This document shows, one piece after another, positions 34,034-34,455 of a stretch of 34,455 nt of DNA. Position numbers and translations under genes: made by a program. This stretch comes from Rhodobacter sp. (GTDB lineage: Bacteria > Pseudomonadota > Alphaproteobacteria > Rhodobacterales > Rhodobacteraceae). Every line of letters starts with the position of its first letter. Positions within the stretch are counted from its first letter, which is position 1. The stretch spans positions 1 to 34,455 of the forward strand of contig JAIYAE010000021.1 in the NCBI GenBank assembly GCA_027489175.1. The letters run 5' to 3'. The notes under the pieces were generated by a model. The model was given only the letters and a program-made list of their open reading frames with translations. It did not search any database and was not told where the DNA came from.

Positions 34034-34455
34034 ATGACCATAGCGTTTCTGTTGAACGGAACGCCAGTGCGGGTTGAGGGCGCGGCCCCGACCCGGACGC
34101 TGCTGGATTACTTGCGCGAAGAGCGGGGCCTGAGCGGCACCAAGGAAGGCTGCAACGAGGGCGATTGCGGCGCCTGCACGGTGATGGTGACGGATGAGGG
34201 TGGGTCGAAGGCGCTGAACGCCTGCATCCTGTTCCTGCCGCAACTGGACGGCAAGGCCGTGCGGACGGTTGAGGGGATCGCGGGACCCGAGGGGCAGATG
34301 CACCCGGTGCAGGCGGCGATGGTGGCGCATCATGGGTCGCAATGCGGGTTCTGCACGCCGGGGTTTGTCGTCTCGATGGCGGTGGCGCATCTGAACGGCG
34401 CCACAGACCACGATGACCAGCTGGCCGGAAACCTGTGCCGCTGCACCGGCTATGC
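34034..34455 (+). CDS. xdhA: Xanthine dehydrogenase small (FeS/FAD) subunit, 3'-truncated
   Basis: First 140 residues, running off the window edge. Two 2Fe-2S domains: plant-type ferredoxin with Cys40, Cys45, Cys48 and Cys64 (KEGCNEGDCGACTVMV), then the helical domain with Cys104, Cys107, Cys135 and Cys137 (GSQCGFCTPGFVVSM, GNLCRCTGY). The opening IAFLLNGTPVRVEG and the ACILFLPQLDGKAVRTVEGI stretch are typical of XdhA; a related molybdenum hydroxylase (CO dehydrogenase type) is less likely. Function: electron transfer in oxidation of hypoxanthine/xanthine. ATG 34034 is chosen because the protein aligns from there. Confidence 0.88.
   Translation, partial: MTIAFLLNGTPVRVEGAAPTRTLLDYLREERGLSGTKEGCNEGDCGACTVMVTDEGGSKALNACILFLPQLDGKAVRTVEGIAGPEGQMHPVQAAMVAHHGSQCGFCTPGFVVSMAVAHLNGATDHDDQLAGNLCRCTGY

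Noticed and set aside
1..34455. CRISPR arrays, tRNA or rRNA genes.
   Set aside because: No regularly spaced direct repeats and no tRNA arm signatures were noticed on reading both strands; a tRNAscan/CRISPR finder run was not possible.

Overview
The window is a GC-rich (TIR gene excepted) alphaproteobacterial chromosome segment, most likely from the Rhodobacteraceae/Rhodobacterales. The indicators are a short-form HisG with HisZ, NrdJ-type ribonucleotide reductase, homospermidine synthase, acrylyl-CoA reductase AcuI, an alphaproteobacterial-type S4, and several DUF families typical of the group (DUF2125, DUF1489, extensin-like). Assignment is by recognising protein families in the translated sequence; no database search was possible.

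Layout, left to right. 1-1278 is the 3' part of clpA with its terminator. 1512-4304 (minus) is a two-gene proton-channel/peptidoglycan-anchor pair (MotA/ExbB-like and MotB/OmpA-like) resembling the motor half of Zorya but without Zorya effectors. Then come chaC (minus), a DUF2125 protein (plus), and a minus-strand operon hisC-tyrA-extensin-like. A ~250-bp degenerate inverted repeat separates this from the UPF0114-homospermidine synthase operon (minus). 11342-12132 is an ArsR-SRPBCC pair (plus), followed by rpsD (minus) with a clear promoter and a terminator-like hairpin at the very start of its leader. 13322-13963 is an isolated Imm11-like gene. 14112-16082 holds divergent acuI and a 3-hydroxyisobutyrate-dehydrogenase-like gene. 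16390-18962 holds a small membrane protein and nrdJ, with a perfect DnaA box upstream of nrdJ. 19074-20729 holds DUF1489, a universal stress protein, and a small HTH gene sharing an intergenic region that contains a perfect FNR box. 20856-22173 holds a small exported protein and an EamA transporter. 22245-25664 is the hisS-hisZ-hisG cluster (minus), with slyX divergent.

26122-28794 is the outlier: an 890-residue TIR plus P-loop (STAND-type) protein in visibly AT-rich DNA, the best candidate for a defence system acquired by transfer. It is wedged between slyX and a solitary ParB-like gene. After that come dnaE, a small membrane protein and the 5' end of xdhA, cut by the window edge.

The most unexpected non-coding signal is a family of elements beginning 3-9 nt after the stop codons of four genes (the ompA-like gene, acuI, hisG, slyX). 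Each has a TGTCC(C)-N5-(G)GGACA palindrome followed about 50 nt later by GTTAG/GTTAA-type repeats. Two copies (14034-14107 and 25953-26026) match at 69 of 74 positions, lie in inverted orientation, and each directly abuts one of the two foreign-looking genes (Imm11-like and TIR-STAND).
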